Of a stretch of DNA of 64,000 nucleotides, positions 31,483-40,959 are shown in pieces. Each line of letters starts with the position of its first letter. The first letter of the stretch is position 1. Source of the stretch: Methylorubrum populi (lineage in GTDB: Bacteria > Pseudomonadota > Alphaproteobacteria > Rhizobiales > Beijerinckiaceae); the NCBI GenBank assembly GCA_036946625.1, contig JAQIIU010000003.1, forward strand, positions 693,961-757,960, read 5' to 3'. A program made the position numbers and the translations under genes. Under the pieces are notes generated by a model. That model did no database searches and had not been told where the DNA came from. It saw nothing but the letters and a program-made list of their open reading frames with translations.

Positions 31483-31776
31483 TCAGGCCGCAGGAGCGTC
31501 GAAAGCGAGCAACGAGCGTCCCGTCCGCGGATTGGCGAACGAGAAGCAATCCATCGCGAAGACGTCGCGCACGATCCGCGGCGACAGAGCCTCGTGTGGG
31601 TCGGCATGGACGGCGATACGCCCGTTGCAGAGCACGGCGACTCGGTCAGCGAAGAGGCTGACGAGCGTGAGGTCGTGCAACACCGCCACGACGGTGATGC
31701 CGAGATCGCGCGCGAGCGTCAGCATGTCGGCACGCGCTCTCGGGTCCAGATGATTGGTGGGCTCGTCGAGAACGAG
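31483..31776 (-). pseudogene. ABC transporter ATPase, 3' fragment separated by IS66
   Basis: The 3' part of the ATPase gene whose 5' part lies at 34240-34748. It encodes the Walker B end LDEPTNHLDPRARADML, the H-loop histidine in VAVLHDLTLVSLFADRV, and the tail ending LLAFDAPAA. With one 8-bp duplication (31769-31776 or 34240-34247) removed, the two parts join in frame ([16 protein letters not shown]) to give 265 codons including the stop. The fragment alone has no start. Confidence 0.92.
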
Positions 31777-31819
31777 GTACGCTTCCGGTGAAGGCCGCGT
31801 TGTCCTCTGAGGTGGTGTG

Positions 31820-33382
31820 TCAGGCGGCGACCTGCTTGGGTTGAGGCGGGGTCCAGTTCCAGGGCAGCAGATCGTCGATGTGCCGGGTCGGATGGCCGGG
31901 CAGACGGCTGAGGATGTCGGCAAGCCAGGCTTGTGGGTCGGCACCATTGAGCTTGGCGGTCTCGATCAGCGTGTAGAGTGCCGCAGCGCGATGGCCGCCC
32001 GCGTCTGAGCCGGCGAAGGTCCAGTTGCGGCGGCCTACCGCGATCGGCCGGATCGCCCGTTCGGCGGCGTTGTTTGAGAGGCAGGCGCGCCCGTCGTCGA
32101 GGAAGAGGATGAAGGCGCTCCAGCGCTTGAGCATGTAGTCGATCGCTTGCGCCACCGGAGCCTTGGCCGAGAGCTTGGCACGGTTGGCCAGCAGCCACGC
32201 CTTCAACTCGGCGACGAGGGCGGCCGAGCGGGCGCTTCGATGCGCACGGCGGTCGTCCGGTCCGAGGCCAATGATGGTGCGCTCGAGCGCGAAGATCGCG
32301 TCGATCCGCGCCACCGCTTCGATGGCGATCGGAGCCTTCCTCAGGTCAGCCAGCTCGAAGAACTTGCGCCGGGCATGCGCCCAGCAAGCCGCCTCGCGGA
32401 GCGGGCCTGGTTTGCGACCGGGCTCGTACAGCCGACCGAACCCGGAGAAGGCATCCGCCTGCACGATGCCGTGGAAATCGCCCAGCCAGGTCTCGGCATG
32501 CGCGCCAGAGCGGTCGGGGGAGTAGAAGTAGGCCACAGCCGGCGGCTCGGGACCGCCGAAGGGTCGGTCGTCACGCACCACCGTCCAGAGCCGCCCCGTG
32601 CGGGTCTTGCCCTTGGCCAGGACCGGTACGGGCGTGTCGTCGAGATGCAGGCGCTCAGCCCCTCGAACATGGGCCTCGATCCGGGTGACCAGGGGCGACA
32701 GGGCGGTCGTCACCGCTCCGACCCAGCCGGCCAGCGTCGAGACGTCGATCGGTACGCCCTCGTGGGCGAAGCGCTGGCTCTGGCGATGCAGCGGCAGGTG
32801 CAGGCCGAACTTGGCCATCATCACCTCGGCGAGGAGGTTCGGGCCCGCTCGTCCGCGCGGGATCGGATGGAACGGGGCCGGAGCCTGCGCGATCGTCTCG
32901 CAGTCGCTGCACGAGAAGCGCTCGCGTACGTGCTGGATCACGACCCAGCGCGCCGGGATCCGCTCCAGGGTCTCGGTGACGTCCTCGCCGAGGTGACGAA
33001 GGCGCGTTCCGCCGCAACACGCGCAGGTCGTCGGGCCGGGATGGACGACGCGCTCGCGCGGCAGGTGCTCGGGCAGAGGCCGGCGGGCGGGCTTGCGCCG
33101 CGAGGAAGCCGCACCGGAGAGTGCTTCGGGCTCGGCGGCCGCCTGCGCTTGGGTCTCGGCCAGCGTCTCCTCCAGATCCTCCAGGACGAGTTCGAGCTGG
33201 TCGATCCGGGCGCTGCGCTCCGAGGAGGTCCCGAACCGTTCTCGCCGCAGCCGGGCGACCTCCAGCTTCAGCCGTTCGACCGCGATCTCCGAGGCAAGCC
33301 GGGCCGCCCGCTCGGCCAGGATCATGGCGTGGGCGGCGGCAAGATCCGTGGGAAGCGGCGGGGGCTCGGGCGCGTTCGGCAC
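31820..33382 (-). CDS. IS66 transposase TnpC
   Basis: The DDE transposase of the element, 520 residues. It has an N-terminal coiled coil (LASEIAVERLKLEVARLRRERFG), a zinc-binding-like region (TTCACCGGTRLRHLG and FSCSDCETI), the catalytic core with LHLDDTPVPVLAKGK and IVQADAFSGFGRLYE, and CLSNNAAERAIRPIAVGRRNW with the catalytic Glu. The C-terminal IS66 domain ends DDLLPWNWTP. Confidence 0.95.
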   Translation of the reverse strand: MPNAPEPPPLPTDLAAAHAMILAERAARLASEIAVERLKLEVARLRRERFGTSSERSARIDQLELVLEDLEETLAETQAQAAAEPEALSGAASSRRKPARRPLPEHLPRERVVHPGPTTCACCGGTRLRHLGEDVTETLERIPARWVVIQHVRERFSCSDCETIAQAPAPFHPIPRGRAGPNLLAEVMMAKFGLHLPLHRQSQRFAHEGVPIDVSTLAGWVGAVTTALSPLVTRIEAHVRGAERLHLDDTPVPVLAKGKTRTGRLWTVVRDDRPFGGPEPPAVAYFYSPDRSGAHAETWLGDFHGIVQADAFSGFGRLYEPGRKPGPLREAACWAHARRKFFELADLRKAPIAIEAVARIDAIFALERTIIGLGPDDRRAHRSARSAALVAELKAWLLANRAKLSAKAPVAQAIDYMLKRWSAFILFLDDGRACLSNNAAERAIRPIAVGRRNWTFAGSDAGGHRAAALYTLIETAKLNGADPQAWLADILSRLPGHPTRHIDDLLPWNWTPPQPKQVAA

Positions 33383-33427
33383 GCTTGAGAGAAGAGCATA
33401 TTCTTCAAGCGCTGTAACGCGTTATCC

Positions 33428-33775
33428 TCAGCCGAGAGCGCTCGGACGCCAGCTCTCCTGCGGCATCCGCCAGTCGATACCCGAGAGCAGGTAGCCGAGT
33501 TGCGCCGTCGAGATCGTCACGGCTCCATCCGCCACCGAGGGCCACAGGAAACGGCCGCGGTCGAGCCGCTTTGTGTAGAGACACGCGCCCTGGCCATCGT
33601 GCCAGATCACCTTGATCAGGTCGCCGCGCCGTCCGCGGAACACGAACAGATGCCCGCCATGGGGATCGCGCTTGAGCGTCTCCTGGACGATCAGGCCCAA
33701 ACTGGAAAAGCCTTTGCGCATGTCGGTGTGGCCAGTGGCCAGCCAAACCCGCACGTTGGCCGGCAGCGGGATCAT
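33428..33775 (-). CDS. IS66 accessory protein TnpB
   Basis: A 115-residue protein required for IS66 transposition, beginning [31 protein letters not shown] and containing HLFVFRGRRGDLIKVIWHDGQGACLYTKRL, the IS66 Orf2 signature. ATG 33775 overlaps the tnpA stop by 4 bases, so the genes are translationally coupled. Its exact biochemical role is unknown. Confidence 0.94.
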   Translation of the reverse strand: MIPLPANVRVWLATGHTDMRKGFSSLGLIVQETLKRDPHGGHLFVFRGRRGDLIKVIWHDGQGACLYTKRLDRGRFLWPSVADGAVTISTAQLGYLLSGIDWRMPQESWRPSALG

Positions 33776-34167
33776 CGGCCCTCCAGGGCGTCGAGCACCC
33801 GCCGAAGCGCCGCGGCATCGACGTCGGAGCCGACCCGAACGCGCCGGCCTCTGCCGAGATCGATCTCGATCACCCCGCCGGAGCGACGGCCGCGGTTGGG
33901 CTCTCGACCAGGCTCGACCGTCATCGCGGCGGGCGTGGGAGCGATCACGACGGGGACTAGCGCTGGCGTGGGAGCACCGACACGCTCGCACAGCAACTTG
34001 CGCCAGCGGAACAGCTGACTGACGTGGAGACCGGCCCGGCGGGCGACATCCGAGGTCGACACACCCGGTTCAAACGAAGCGGCAACCAACCGCTCCTTCT
34101 CCGCCCGCGTCCAGCGTCGACGCCGCTCGGCTCTCACCAGTTCGATACCCGCCTGGGTCATGCTCAA
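33772..34167 (-). CDS. IS66 accessory protein TnpA
   Basis: 131 residues, first gene of the IS66 operon. An N-terminal helix-turn-helix ([44 protein letters not shown]) suggests DNA binding, probably to the element ends. The C-terminal part ([32 protein letters not shown]) is typical of IS66 TnpA. Confidence 0.92.
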   Translation of the reverse strand: MSMTQAGIELVRAERRRRWTRAEKERLVAASFEPGVSTSDVARRAGLHVSQLFRWRKLLCERVGAPTPALVPVVIAPTPAAMTVEPGREPNRGRRSGGVIEIDLGRGRRVRVGSDVDAAALRRVLDALEGR

Positions 34168-34239
34168 GGTCCTAGGATTACTCCTATGACCTCAGCCTCA
34201 ACGGGCCAGCTCACAAGGTGGCCTTCGCCGGATGCGTAC

Positions 34240-34748
34240 AGAACGAGCACCACGGGCTCCTGCGTGATCGCGCGGGCAATCGCGGCGCGCTGGCGCTCGC
34301 CGCCCGACAGGCTCGACAGCCGCCTGGGAGCGAGACCCGACAGTCCGACCTTCTCGCAGGCGTCCATCACGACGCGTGCGTGGCGTTCCGGCGCGCAGCG
34401 GCGATGATGGGGGATGCGCCCGAGGCCGACATACTCGACGAGGGTCAGGCGCCCGTCGGGAATTTCACCCTGGGCCACCACGGCGAACAGGCGACCTCGT
34501 TCGGCATGCGGAATACCGGCGAGATCCCGACCGTCGATCGAGACCATGCCCCGGCTCGGCCTCAGGCGGCCGAACAGGATCTGCAACAACGAGGTCTTTC
34601 CCGCACCGTTCGGACCGGCTATCGCCACGCGCTCGCCGGCGTCGATGCTCAAATCGACGTCAGCGAGGCGGGTGCATCCGTCTCTCGCTCGCAGGGCGAT
34701 ATCGGTAAGATCGATCCTGCCGCGACGACTTCCCGATGATTCGGCCAC
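34240..34748 (-). pseudogene. ABC transporter ATPase, 5' fragment separated by IS66
   Basis: The 5' two-thirds of an iron-siderophore/B12-type ATPase, starting at GTG 34748 (GGAGG about 11 bases upstream). It has the Walker [13 protein letters not shown], the Q-loop VVAQGE, and the signature [18 protein letters not shown]. After QEPVVLVL the frame runs into IS66 DNA. A 16-bp near-perfect tandem repeat (CGATGATTCGGCC and neighbours, 34733-34764) overlaps the start region. No permease gene of this transporter is present in the window. Confidence 0.92.
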
Positions 34749-34922
34749 CGATGATTCGGCCTCCTACCTTGTGGAACTTCCAGTTCCAGATCCTCCCCGA
34801 CCTCACGTTGAACGTTCAGATCCGTTCGACGAGGTGTAACCGCTACGGTCGACGCACGGAAGGAGGGGTGTCAGCGGCACCCCCTGATCGTTCCAGCCCG
34901 CGCTCGAAGATGCTCTTCGGTC

Positions 34923-35408
34923 CTATCCGAGCGCGGCCAGGAGAGCCGGTGCACCCGAGACGTCCGACATCTCCGGCGACTCCTCGATGGCGAGGTAGGT
35001 GACGGTCATGTCCTCGACGATCATGGCATAGCGTTTCGATCGCAGGCCGAGCCCGATGTCGGAGAGTTCGAGTTCCAGGCCGATCGCCCTCGCGAAGTCC
35101 GCGGTCCCGTCCGCGAGGAATGTCAGCGTATCCATCGCACCGGTCGCTTCGGCCCAAGCCTTCATGACGAAGGGATCGTTGACCGAGGTCACGGCGACGA
35201 CATCCACCCCCTTGCTTCTCATCGCGTCGAAGCTCGCGACGAATCCCGGCAGGTGATTCATCGTGCAGGTCGGCGTGTAGGCGCCGGGCACCGCAAAGAG
35301 CACCGCCTTCCGGCCACCGAAGAAGGTCTCCGTCGTGATTTTCTCGATTCCGTCGCCGTCGATTCGGCGAAAGACGCTGTCCGGCAGACGGTCACCGACT
35401 TTGATCAT
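34923..35408 (-). CDS. Peroxiredoxin (Prx5-type, single cysteine)
   Basis: A thiol peroxidase of 161 residues that would reduce hydrogen or alkyl peroxides. It shows the Prx5 pattern: MIKVGDRLPD, then AVLFAVPGAYTPTCTMNHLPGF, where the Cys in TPTC is peroxidatic with the conserved Thr, and a conserved Arg in LRSKRYAMIVED. No second cysteine is present, so it should act as a 1-Cys enzyme needing an external thiol. ATG 35408 gives the family length; an upstream ATG at 35441 would add 11 residues. Confidence 0.9.
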   Translation of the reverse strand: MIKVGDRLPDSVFRRIDGDGIEKITTETFFGGRKAVLFAVPGAYTPTCTMNHLPGFVASFDAMRSKGVDVVAVTSVNDPFVMKAWAEATGAMDTLTFLADGTADFARAIGLELELSDIGLGLRSKRYAMIVEDMTVTYLAIEESPEMSDVSGAPALLAALG

Positions 35409-35472
35409 CGCAGCACGATCCCTTGAGAGTTCAGCAAACACTTGCGGATGCGGTCGCTCGACGAGGCAGCGG

Positions 35473-37719
35473 TCACCACCGGACGGTGTATGCGACCTCC
35501 GCGGAGAGCGGGCGTCCGAGCAGCCAGTTGGTTCCGACCCCGTTCACGGCGTTCCCGCTGATCGCGTAGACCTTGTCGAACAGGTTGTAGACCCGCAGGC
35601 TCAGGCGCGAATCCGGCGTGACCTGATGGTCGAGAGCGAGGTTGACCAGGTTGTAGGCCGGGCGGCGCGCGGTGTTGCCGAAGTCGCTGTAGACCTGCCC
35701 GACGTTCTGGAGGCCGACCCGCACCGTCCAGTCGCGCACGATGTTACACGTCAGCCACAGGTTGGCCACGCGCTCGGGCACGTCGATCGGCTGCTTGCCC
35801 GCGTAGGAGACGGTCGCGCCGTTCACCGTCTGGTCGAACCGGTCGTACTGCGCGTGCAGCAGGGCGAGATTGCCGTCGAGCCGCCAGCCCGGGGCGAACC
35901 GCCAGCCGAGCGCCAGCTCGAAACCCTGCGACGACTGCTGGCCCACCTGCGTGGCCAGCGTCGGCTGGCCGGGGATCTGCGAGATCAGGTCGTTCTTCAC
36001 GATGCGGTAGCCGGCGATCGTCCAGTCCAGCACCCCGTCCAGCGCGATCCCCTTGGCGCCGACCTCGACCTGCTCGCCGGTGGCGAGCTTGAAGCCGGCC
36101 AGCGACTGCGACAGCGTGATGAGGCTGTTCACCGGATCGGTGGCGACGCTGTACTGCGCGTAGAGCGCGGTGTCCGGCGTCGGGTTGAAAACGGCGCCGA
36201 AGCGGTAGCCGAGCGACGTGTAGGTCCGCTCGAACTGCGTGCCGGCGCGCAGATCCTCCCGTTGCAGCGTCGGCACGTCGAAGCGCACGCCCGCCAGCAG
36301 CGAGAGCCGGTCGGTGACCGCCAGCCGATCCTCCGCGAAGACCGAGGCCTGGCTCGTGTGCGTGGCGTAGGCCGGCGTCGCACGCCCGTCCTGCGGGAAC
36401 AGCCCGAGGTCGCCGCCCGCCAGCGGCACGCTGTCGGACTTGTCGAAGGTGAAGTTGTTGGTGTGGCGGAAATCGACGTGGTTCACGTCGAAGCCCGCCA
36501 GGAACTGGTTGGACAGGCCGAGGAGGTCGCCCCGGAACGCCGCATCGAACCGGTTACCGACCTGTTCCTGGCTGTGGTAGATCTCGAGGTAGTCCGAGCG
36601 GTCGACGAGGCCGGTGGCGCGGTTGAAGGCGTACTGCTCCACGTCCTCCCAGTGGCGGCGGGAGGTGAGCCGGTAGGCGGTGTTGCGGATCGTCACCTCG
36701 GCCGAGGGCGTCCACTCGGTCTTGAGCTGCGTCCAGTTGTCGGCCCAGGTGATCTTGGGATCGAGGACGTTGTAGTTCCGGAACCGGACCAGATCGGGAA
36801 TGCGGCCCTCGACCAGCGGCGTGCCCCAGTAGCGCGCGGGCTCCTGGTAGCCGAGGTCGTGGCTCAGGGTGAAGGCGAGGTCCGGGCTCGGCTGGAACAG
36901 GAGGGCGGCCGAGACCGCGAGGTTGTGGAAGTCGCCGACCGGGTGGACCCAGCCGTCGGCGCGGTTGCCGCTGACGTTGAGGCGGTAGGCGAAGGTGTTG
37001 CCGTAGGTCTCCTGGGCGATCGCCCCGCCCGAGTCGAGGGCGAGGCGGGCCACGCCGTCGGTACCGACCGCGACCCGCGCCTCGTTGACCGGGACGAACA
37101 CCGGCTTCTTCGGGACCACGTTGATGACGCCGCCGATGGCGCCGTCGCCGTAGAGGACCGAGGCCGGGCCGCGCAGCACCTCAATGCGGTCGACGTTCCA
37201 GGTGTCGAACGGGAAGGTGACGGTGTTGGCGCCGACGTAGAAGCGCGTGCCGTCGTAGAGCTGCTGGATGGAGTTGGGTCCGGCGAAGCCGCGGCTGGTG
37301 AAGGCGCCGTTGCCGTTGCCCGGGGCGGCGATGGTGGTGATGCCGGTGGCGTTCTGCGTGACGGCCTCGGCCACCGTCTCCTGGCCGCGCCCGCGGATGG
37401 TCTGGCCGGGGATGATCTCGATGCTGGCCGGGGTCTGGAGCGGCGTGAGGCCGAGCCGGCTCCCCGTACGCCCCGGTGTCGCGAGGTTCAGACCCGTGGG
37501 CGCCGCCGGGGTCGGGCTGGCCACGCCCCGGCCCTCGACGCTGAGTTGATCGAGGATGACACTATCCCCCGCATCGTATCTCGTAGACTCGGATCGACGT
37601 GGGTCGTTCGCGACCGCGTATGTGCTGATCGGCATGAGTCCGAGGATCACGCCGACAAGCGAACTCAGCGCGCCTTTTGAACACTGTAGCTGAGTTGGCC
37701 GGAGCACAATCGCGAACAT
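35473..37719 (-). CDS. TonB-dependent siderophore receptor
   Basis: An outer-membrane gated channel of 748 residues. After a signal (MFAIVLRPTQLQCSKGALSSLVGVILGLMPISTYA) come the plug domain (TPASIEIIPGQTIRGRGQETVAEAVTQNATGI, then VDRIEVLRGPASVLYGDGAIGGVINVVPKKP) and a 22-strand barrel ending in aromatic AEVAYTVRW. The type is that of catecholate/hydroxamate receptors, but cobalamin or cobalt chelates cannot be excluded. ATG 37719 has AAAGGA about 9 bases upstream. The neighbouring ABC transporter genes, probably its partners, are broken by insertion sequences. Confidence 0.92.
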   Translation of the reverse strand: MFAIVLRPTQLQCSKGALSSLVGVILGLMPISTYAVANDPRRSESTRYDAGDSVILDQLSVEGRGVASPTPAAPTGLNLATPGRTGSRLGLTPLQTPASIEIIPGQTIRGRGQETVAEAVTQNATGITTIAAPGNGNGAFTSRGFAGPNSIQQLYDGTRFYVGANTVTFPFDTWNVDRIEVLRGPASVLYGDGAIGGVINVVPKKPVFVPVNEARVAVGTDGVARLALDSGGAIAQETYGNTFAYRLNVSGNRADGWVHPVGDFHNLAVSAALLFQPSPDLAFTLSHDLGYQEPARYWGTPLVEGRIPDLVRFRNYNVLDPKITWADNWTQLKTEWTPSAEVTIRNTAYRLTSRRHWEDVEQYAFNRATGLVDRSDYLEIYHSQEQVGNRFDAAFRGDLLGLSNQFLAGFDVNHVDFRHTNNFTFDKSDSVPLAGGDLGLFPQDGRATPAYATHTSQASVFAEDRLAVTDRLSLLAGVRFDVPTLQREDLRAGTQFERTYTSLGYRFGAVFNPTPDTALYAQYSVATDPVNSLITLSQSLAGFKLATGEQVEVGAKGIALDGVLDWTIAGYRIVKNDLISQIPGQPTLATQVGQQSSQGFELALGWRFAPGWRLDGNLALLHAQYDRFDQTVNGATVSYAGKQPIDVPERVANLWLTCNIVRDWTVRVGLQNVGQVYSDFGNTARRPAYNLVNLALDHQVTPDSRLSLRVYNLFDKVYAISGNAVNGVGTNWLLGRPLSAEVAYTVRW

Positions 37720-37771
37720 GCGAGCGCGTCCTTTGAAGCATCCAGCTACGATATCGATTGCACGCGCGCGC

Positions 37772-37785
37772 ATAGCTTTAGCTAT
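37772..37785. promoter_or_regulatory. Short palindrome upstream of the TonB receptor gene
   Basis: ATAGCT-TT-AGCTAT, a 6-bp inverted repeat with a 2-base centre, 53 bases upstream of the receptor ATG in a short AT-rich stretch after the preceding gene. It may be an operator for an iron regulator, but it does not clearly match the Fur or Irr consensus. Confidence 0.3.
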
Positions 37786-37800
37786 ATGAGATGTAAAGTA

Positions 37801-38706
37801 CTACCACAGCTTCACAAGGCGCACCAAGCCGACGAAATCCTGCTTGTAACCCCCAGTCACGCTGAGATCGTGGGAAACCTCTCCGAGCAGTTGAAGATCC
37901 GGCGCGAGGAACTTGCTGACCTCAAATCGGATCTGTTGGGATTTCGTGGCGGCGCCGTTCCGGACGCCGTTCAGCATCTGCACGCCACCCCACATCTGGG
38001 AGTACCCTACGGCGAAGCGCCACGTCTGATCGACTAGGGGCGAATAGGAGAGCCACCCCTGAAACTGATACGAATCTTTCTGCGTGAGATGCCCGTATCC
38101 TACGGCGGTCGCATCGTTGTTGCTGCCATAGAATATCGCGTCACCGGTCAACTGCAAAAGAAAGGTCTTATCCAGCGTTTCCTGCACGAAGCCGATCTGC
38201 GGATTGAACTTCCACCTGTTCTCGGACAGATTCAGCGTCTCGCCCGCCCGATAATTTCCGATGGGCAGGAACACGTACGGCGTCACGGCCAGGAAGGTGC
38301 GCGTGTCCGTATTGTTGACGAGCCACACGGGGGTAGCGAGGATCGGCTGGCCGAAACCGGCGGCGTGATCCAGAGGAGCGCCGCCCAACTTGCCATTATA
38401 CAACCCGCCGAACGGGATCAGGACTTGCGGGGCGACGGTAAATCCCGCGATATCGATGTACCGGATGAAGCGCAGTATCTCCACGCTCGAATCAAGCGCG
38501 CTATCTCTCAGGGATGTGCCGCCAGGCGAAACACGGAACTCGTTTCGCGTCGTGAAATTCGTATACGAGACGAACACGTTCGTTCCCGGCGGCAACGGGA
38601 AGTAGTCCGTCGAATTCACGTCCACCGCCGCCGCGGGCGTGGCCATGACGGCCAGCACGGCCGCCGCCGATTTCACCGCTCGCAGGAATTTGCCAGTCAC
38701 ACTCAT
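37801..38706 (-). CDS. Outer-membrane channel, MetA-pathway phenol-degradation family
   Basis: 301 residues with a signal peptide (to about residue 27, AVLAVMATPAAA), then alternating beta strands, e.g. PPGTNVFVSYTNFTTRNEFRV, FTVAPQVLIPFGGLYNGKL, WLVNNTDTRTFLAVTPYVFLPIGNYRAGETLNLSENRWKFNPQIGF, and the C-terminal aromatic LVRLVKLW. The layout fits the Phenol_MetA_deg (SphA/transporter) family of hydrophobic-substrate channels often found in catabolic clusters. It may admit nitriles or oximes; that is inference from position. Confidence 0.75.
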   Translation of the reverse strand: MSVTGKFLRAVKSAAAVLAVMATPAAAVDVNSTDYFPLPPGTNVFVSYTNFTTRNEFRVSPGGTSLRDSALDSSVEILRFIRYIDIAGFTVAPQVLIPFGGLYNGKLGGAPLDHAAGFGQPILATPVWLVNNTDTRTFLAVTPYVFLPIGNYRAGETLNLSENRWKFNPQIGFVQETLDKTFLLQLTGDAIFYGSNNDATAVGYGHLTQKDSYQFQGWLSYSPLVDQTWRFAVGYSQMWGGVQMLNGVRNGAATKSQQIRFEVSKFLAPDLQLLGEVSHDLSVTGGYKQDFVGLVRLVKLW

Positions 38707-39304
38707 GGTTTCGACATCACCCTGTCAAAGAATCCGCACATACAGCTTAGTTCGATAGATTGATGATGCGATCTCCATATCGCTAAAATACAGCACGCAA
38801 GGCGGCACATTTTACAGCAGATATACAATATAAATTCAGATCAGCGAGATGAGATACTCGCAGGCGGCCGGGGCTTCACTTGACGAAGCCTCTCTCGCAG
38901 TCCGGATACAAAAGCCGTTCACGCCGCGCTGTGTCAATGCGCTATCGACCGGTGAAATGGAAAATGTAGAAAAATCTGATATTTTTGACGCAATGTAAGG
39001 CCGGTCGGCCGCCCGACGCCGCTCTACGCAAGCTGGGATCGGCAGACGGGTCTGTTGCCACTGACGATGGCGCCCCTCGGGGCGGACGTCGCGGACAGAT
39101 AGATCATTGCAATTTCTACTAGCTCCGATACGATGACGCGGCGGCCGTCACCCGGCCGGGCCTTCAGATCGCCTCGGATAAGGGAACTCGTCGTCGCAGA
39201 GCTGGCAGGGGATGCCGAGGCGATGCGGATTGGGGTGGCGCGGAGGCCGAGCCGCCTGCCCGACGAGTCGACTTGCCGGTGCCCCTTTCGAGAGACAGCG
39301 TCCC
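38707..39304. other. Divergent regulatory region between the channel gene and the amidase
   Basis: 598 bases without a gene. 38740-38850 is AT-rich (many TATA-like hexamers), unlike the GC-rich surroundings. GGCTTC (38872-38877) and GAAGCC (38885-38890) form a short inverted repeat. It should carry the promoter that opens the catabolic island on its right and the leftward promoter for the channel and receptor; I could not fix either. Confidence 0.55.
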
Positions 39305-40684
39305 ATGCACTTCGAGTCGGTCGTCAATCTGGCGGAGAAGATCAAAGCTCGCTCGATCTCACCCGTCGAGGTGGTCGATCACATGCTGCATCGGATAGGA
39401 GAGAGGGACGGGACGGCGAAGAGCTACGTCACCGTCACGGCGGACCGGGCGCGGGAGCGGGCCAAGGCGTCGGAGGCCGAGATCGCGAAGGGCTTGTGGC
39501 GCGGGCCGCTGCACGGCGTGCCGATCGGCCTCAAGGACATCATCTACACGGATTTCGTGCGCACGACGGGCGGCACGGCGATCAACAAGGACTTCCAGCC
39601 GAGCTTCAGCGCGACGGTGACGGCGCGCCTGGAAGCGGCGGGTGCGATCGTGCTCGGCAAGGTCAAGACCACAGAGCAGGCCTTCGCCGACCACCATCCG
39701 AGCGTCGAGGCTCCGATCAATCCGTGGAATGCGGAGCGCTGGTCCGGCGTCTCCTCGTCGGGATCGGGCGTCGCCACGGCCGCCGGCCTCGCGTTCGGAA
39801 CCCTGGGCTCCGACACGGGCGGCTCGATCCGCCTGCCGTCCGCCGCCAACGGCGTCACCGGCCTCAAGCCGACCTGGGGGCGCGTCAGTCGGTACGGCGT
39901 CTTCGCGCTCGCCGACACGCTCGATCACGTCGGCCCGATCACCCGCTCGGCCGCGGACGCGGCCATCATGCTCCACGCCATCGCCGGGCGCGACGAGAAC
40001 GACCCCACCGCGCTCCACGCTCCCGTCCCGGACTACCTGACGGCCTGCGCCCAAGGCATCAGCGGGTTGCGGATCGGTCTGTCCCACGCCTTCGCGACCG
40101 ACGGGATCGATCCGGCAGTGGTGGCGGTGTGGGAGACGACGGCGAAGGCCCTGGCCTCGCTCGGTGTGGAGACGAAGCCCGTCGTCTTCCCAGAATGGCG
40201 GGTGGCCGCCGAGGAGTGGAACCTGCTCTGCGCGGCCGAGACCGCCTGGGCCCATCGCGAGACCTTTCCCGCGCGCAAGTCGGAATACGGCTCCGTCCTG
40301 TCCAACTTCATCGAGTTCGGACAGTCGGCGAGCGCCAAGGATCTCGCCGGGGCCAACATCGGCCGCATCACCTTCGCCGCGAAGGTCGGCGCGCTGTTCG
40401 AGGACGTGGACCTGTTCCTCGTGCCGGCCCTCCCGACCCGGGTGCCGACGCGCCAGCAATGGCTCGGCATGGCGGCTGAGGATTTCAGCCCCTACCTCCG
40501 GTTCACGATCCCCGCGGACCTGACGGGCGGGCCGACGATCACGTTCCCCGCCGGATTCGACACGGACGGGCTGCCGATCGCGATGCAGCTCTACGGTCCG
40601 CATCTGTCGGAGGCGACCCTGTGCCGGGCGGCCGCCGCCCTCCAGCGGATCACCGACTGGCACTTGCGCCACCCCGCCGAGTAG
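39305..40684 (+). CDS. Amidase (amidase-signature family)
   Basis: Hydrolyses an amide to the acid and ammonia. The 459-residue protein has the Ser-cisSer-Lys triad: Lys in GLKDI (about residue 77), the Ser-rich SGVSSSGSGVA (about 148-155), and GSDTGGSIRLPSAANG (about 169-180), which carries the nucleophile. In this cluster it would take the amide made by nitrile hydratase, for instance isovaleramide. Aspartyl-tRNA amidotransferase (GatA) is unlikely because the partner genes are missing and the context is catabolic. ATG 39305 begins MHFESVVNLAEKIK. Confidence 0.88.
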   Translation: MHFESVVNLAEKIKARSISPVEVVDHMLHRIGERDGTAKSYVTVTADRARERAKASEAEIAKGLWRGPLHGVPIGLKDIIYTDFVRTTGGTAINKDFQPSFSATVTARLEAAGAIVLGKVKTTEQAFADHHPSVEAPINPWNAERWSGVSSSGSGVATAAGLAFGTLGSDTGGSIRLPSAANGVTGLKPTWGRVSRYGVFALADTLDHVGPITRSAADAAIMLHAIAGRDENDPTALHAPVPDYLTACAQGISGLRIGLSHAFATDGIDPAVVAVWETTAKALASLGVETKPVVFPEWRVAAEEWNLLCAAETAWAHRETFPARKSEYGSVLSNFIEFGQSASAKDLAGANIGRITFAAKVGALFEDVDLFLVPALPTRVPTRQQWLGMAAEDFSPYLRFTIPADLTGGPTITFPAGFDTDGLPIAMQLYGPHLSEATLCRAAAALQRITDWHLRHPAE

Positions 40685-40959
40685 GCCGGGGCCGCCGCCG
40701 CCGGCACGTCGGGGCATCACCCATCCGCGTATCGATCGGCCTTGGACGGATCCGATACCAGACGGGTGCGAGACGCCATGACGCCTGATATGATGCTTCG
40801 CAGCTTCTGCGGAGCGTCGATGCACGATCGGAAGCTCAGGATGTCGTCCCGGATCCGATATTCGGGATGTTTCCATGGCGCCGGTCCATCAGAAATAAGA
40901 TCGTTCGTCGATCGAAGACTATATCGTCCGGAATCGGACGGGTGGGAGGAGGTTGGAGG

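Larger units (their letters stand above)
31777..34239 (-). mobile_element. Complete IS66-family insertion sequence
   Basis: 2463 bp. The ends are imperfect inverted repeats, GTACGCTTCCGGTGAAGGCC on the left and, reversed, GTACGCATCCGGCGAAGGCC on the right. AGAACGAG flanks both sides (31769-31776, 34240-34247), the 8-bp duplication expected of IS66. All three genes tnpA, tnpB and tnpC are intact, so this looks like a recent, potentially active insertion. Confidence 0.95.

Noticed and set aside
35335..37680. 781-codon plus-strand frame opposite the TonB receptor
   Set aside because: The receptor on the minus strand has clear plug and barrel motifs; the opposite frame is low-complexity Arg/Val/Glu sequence.
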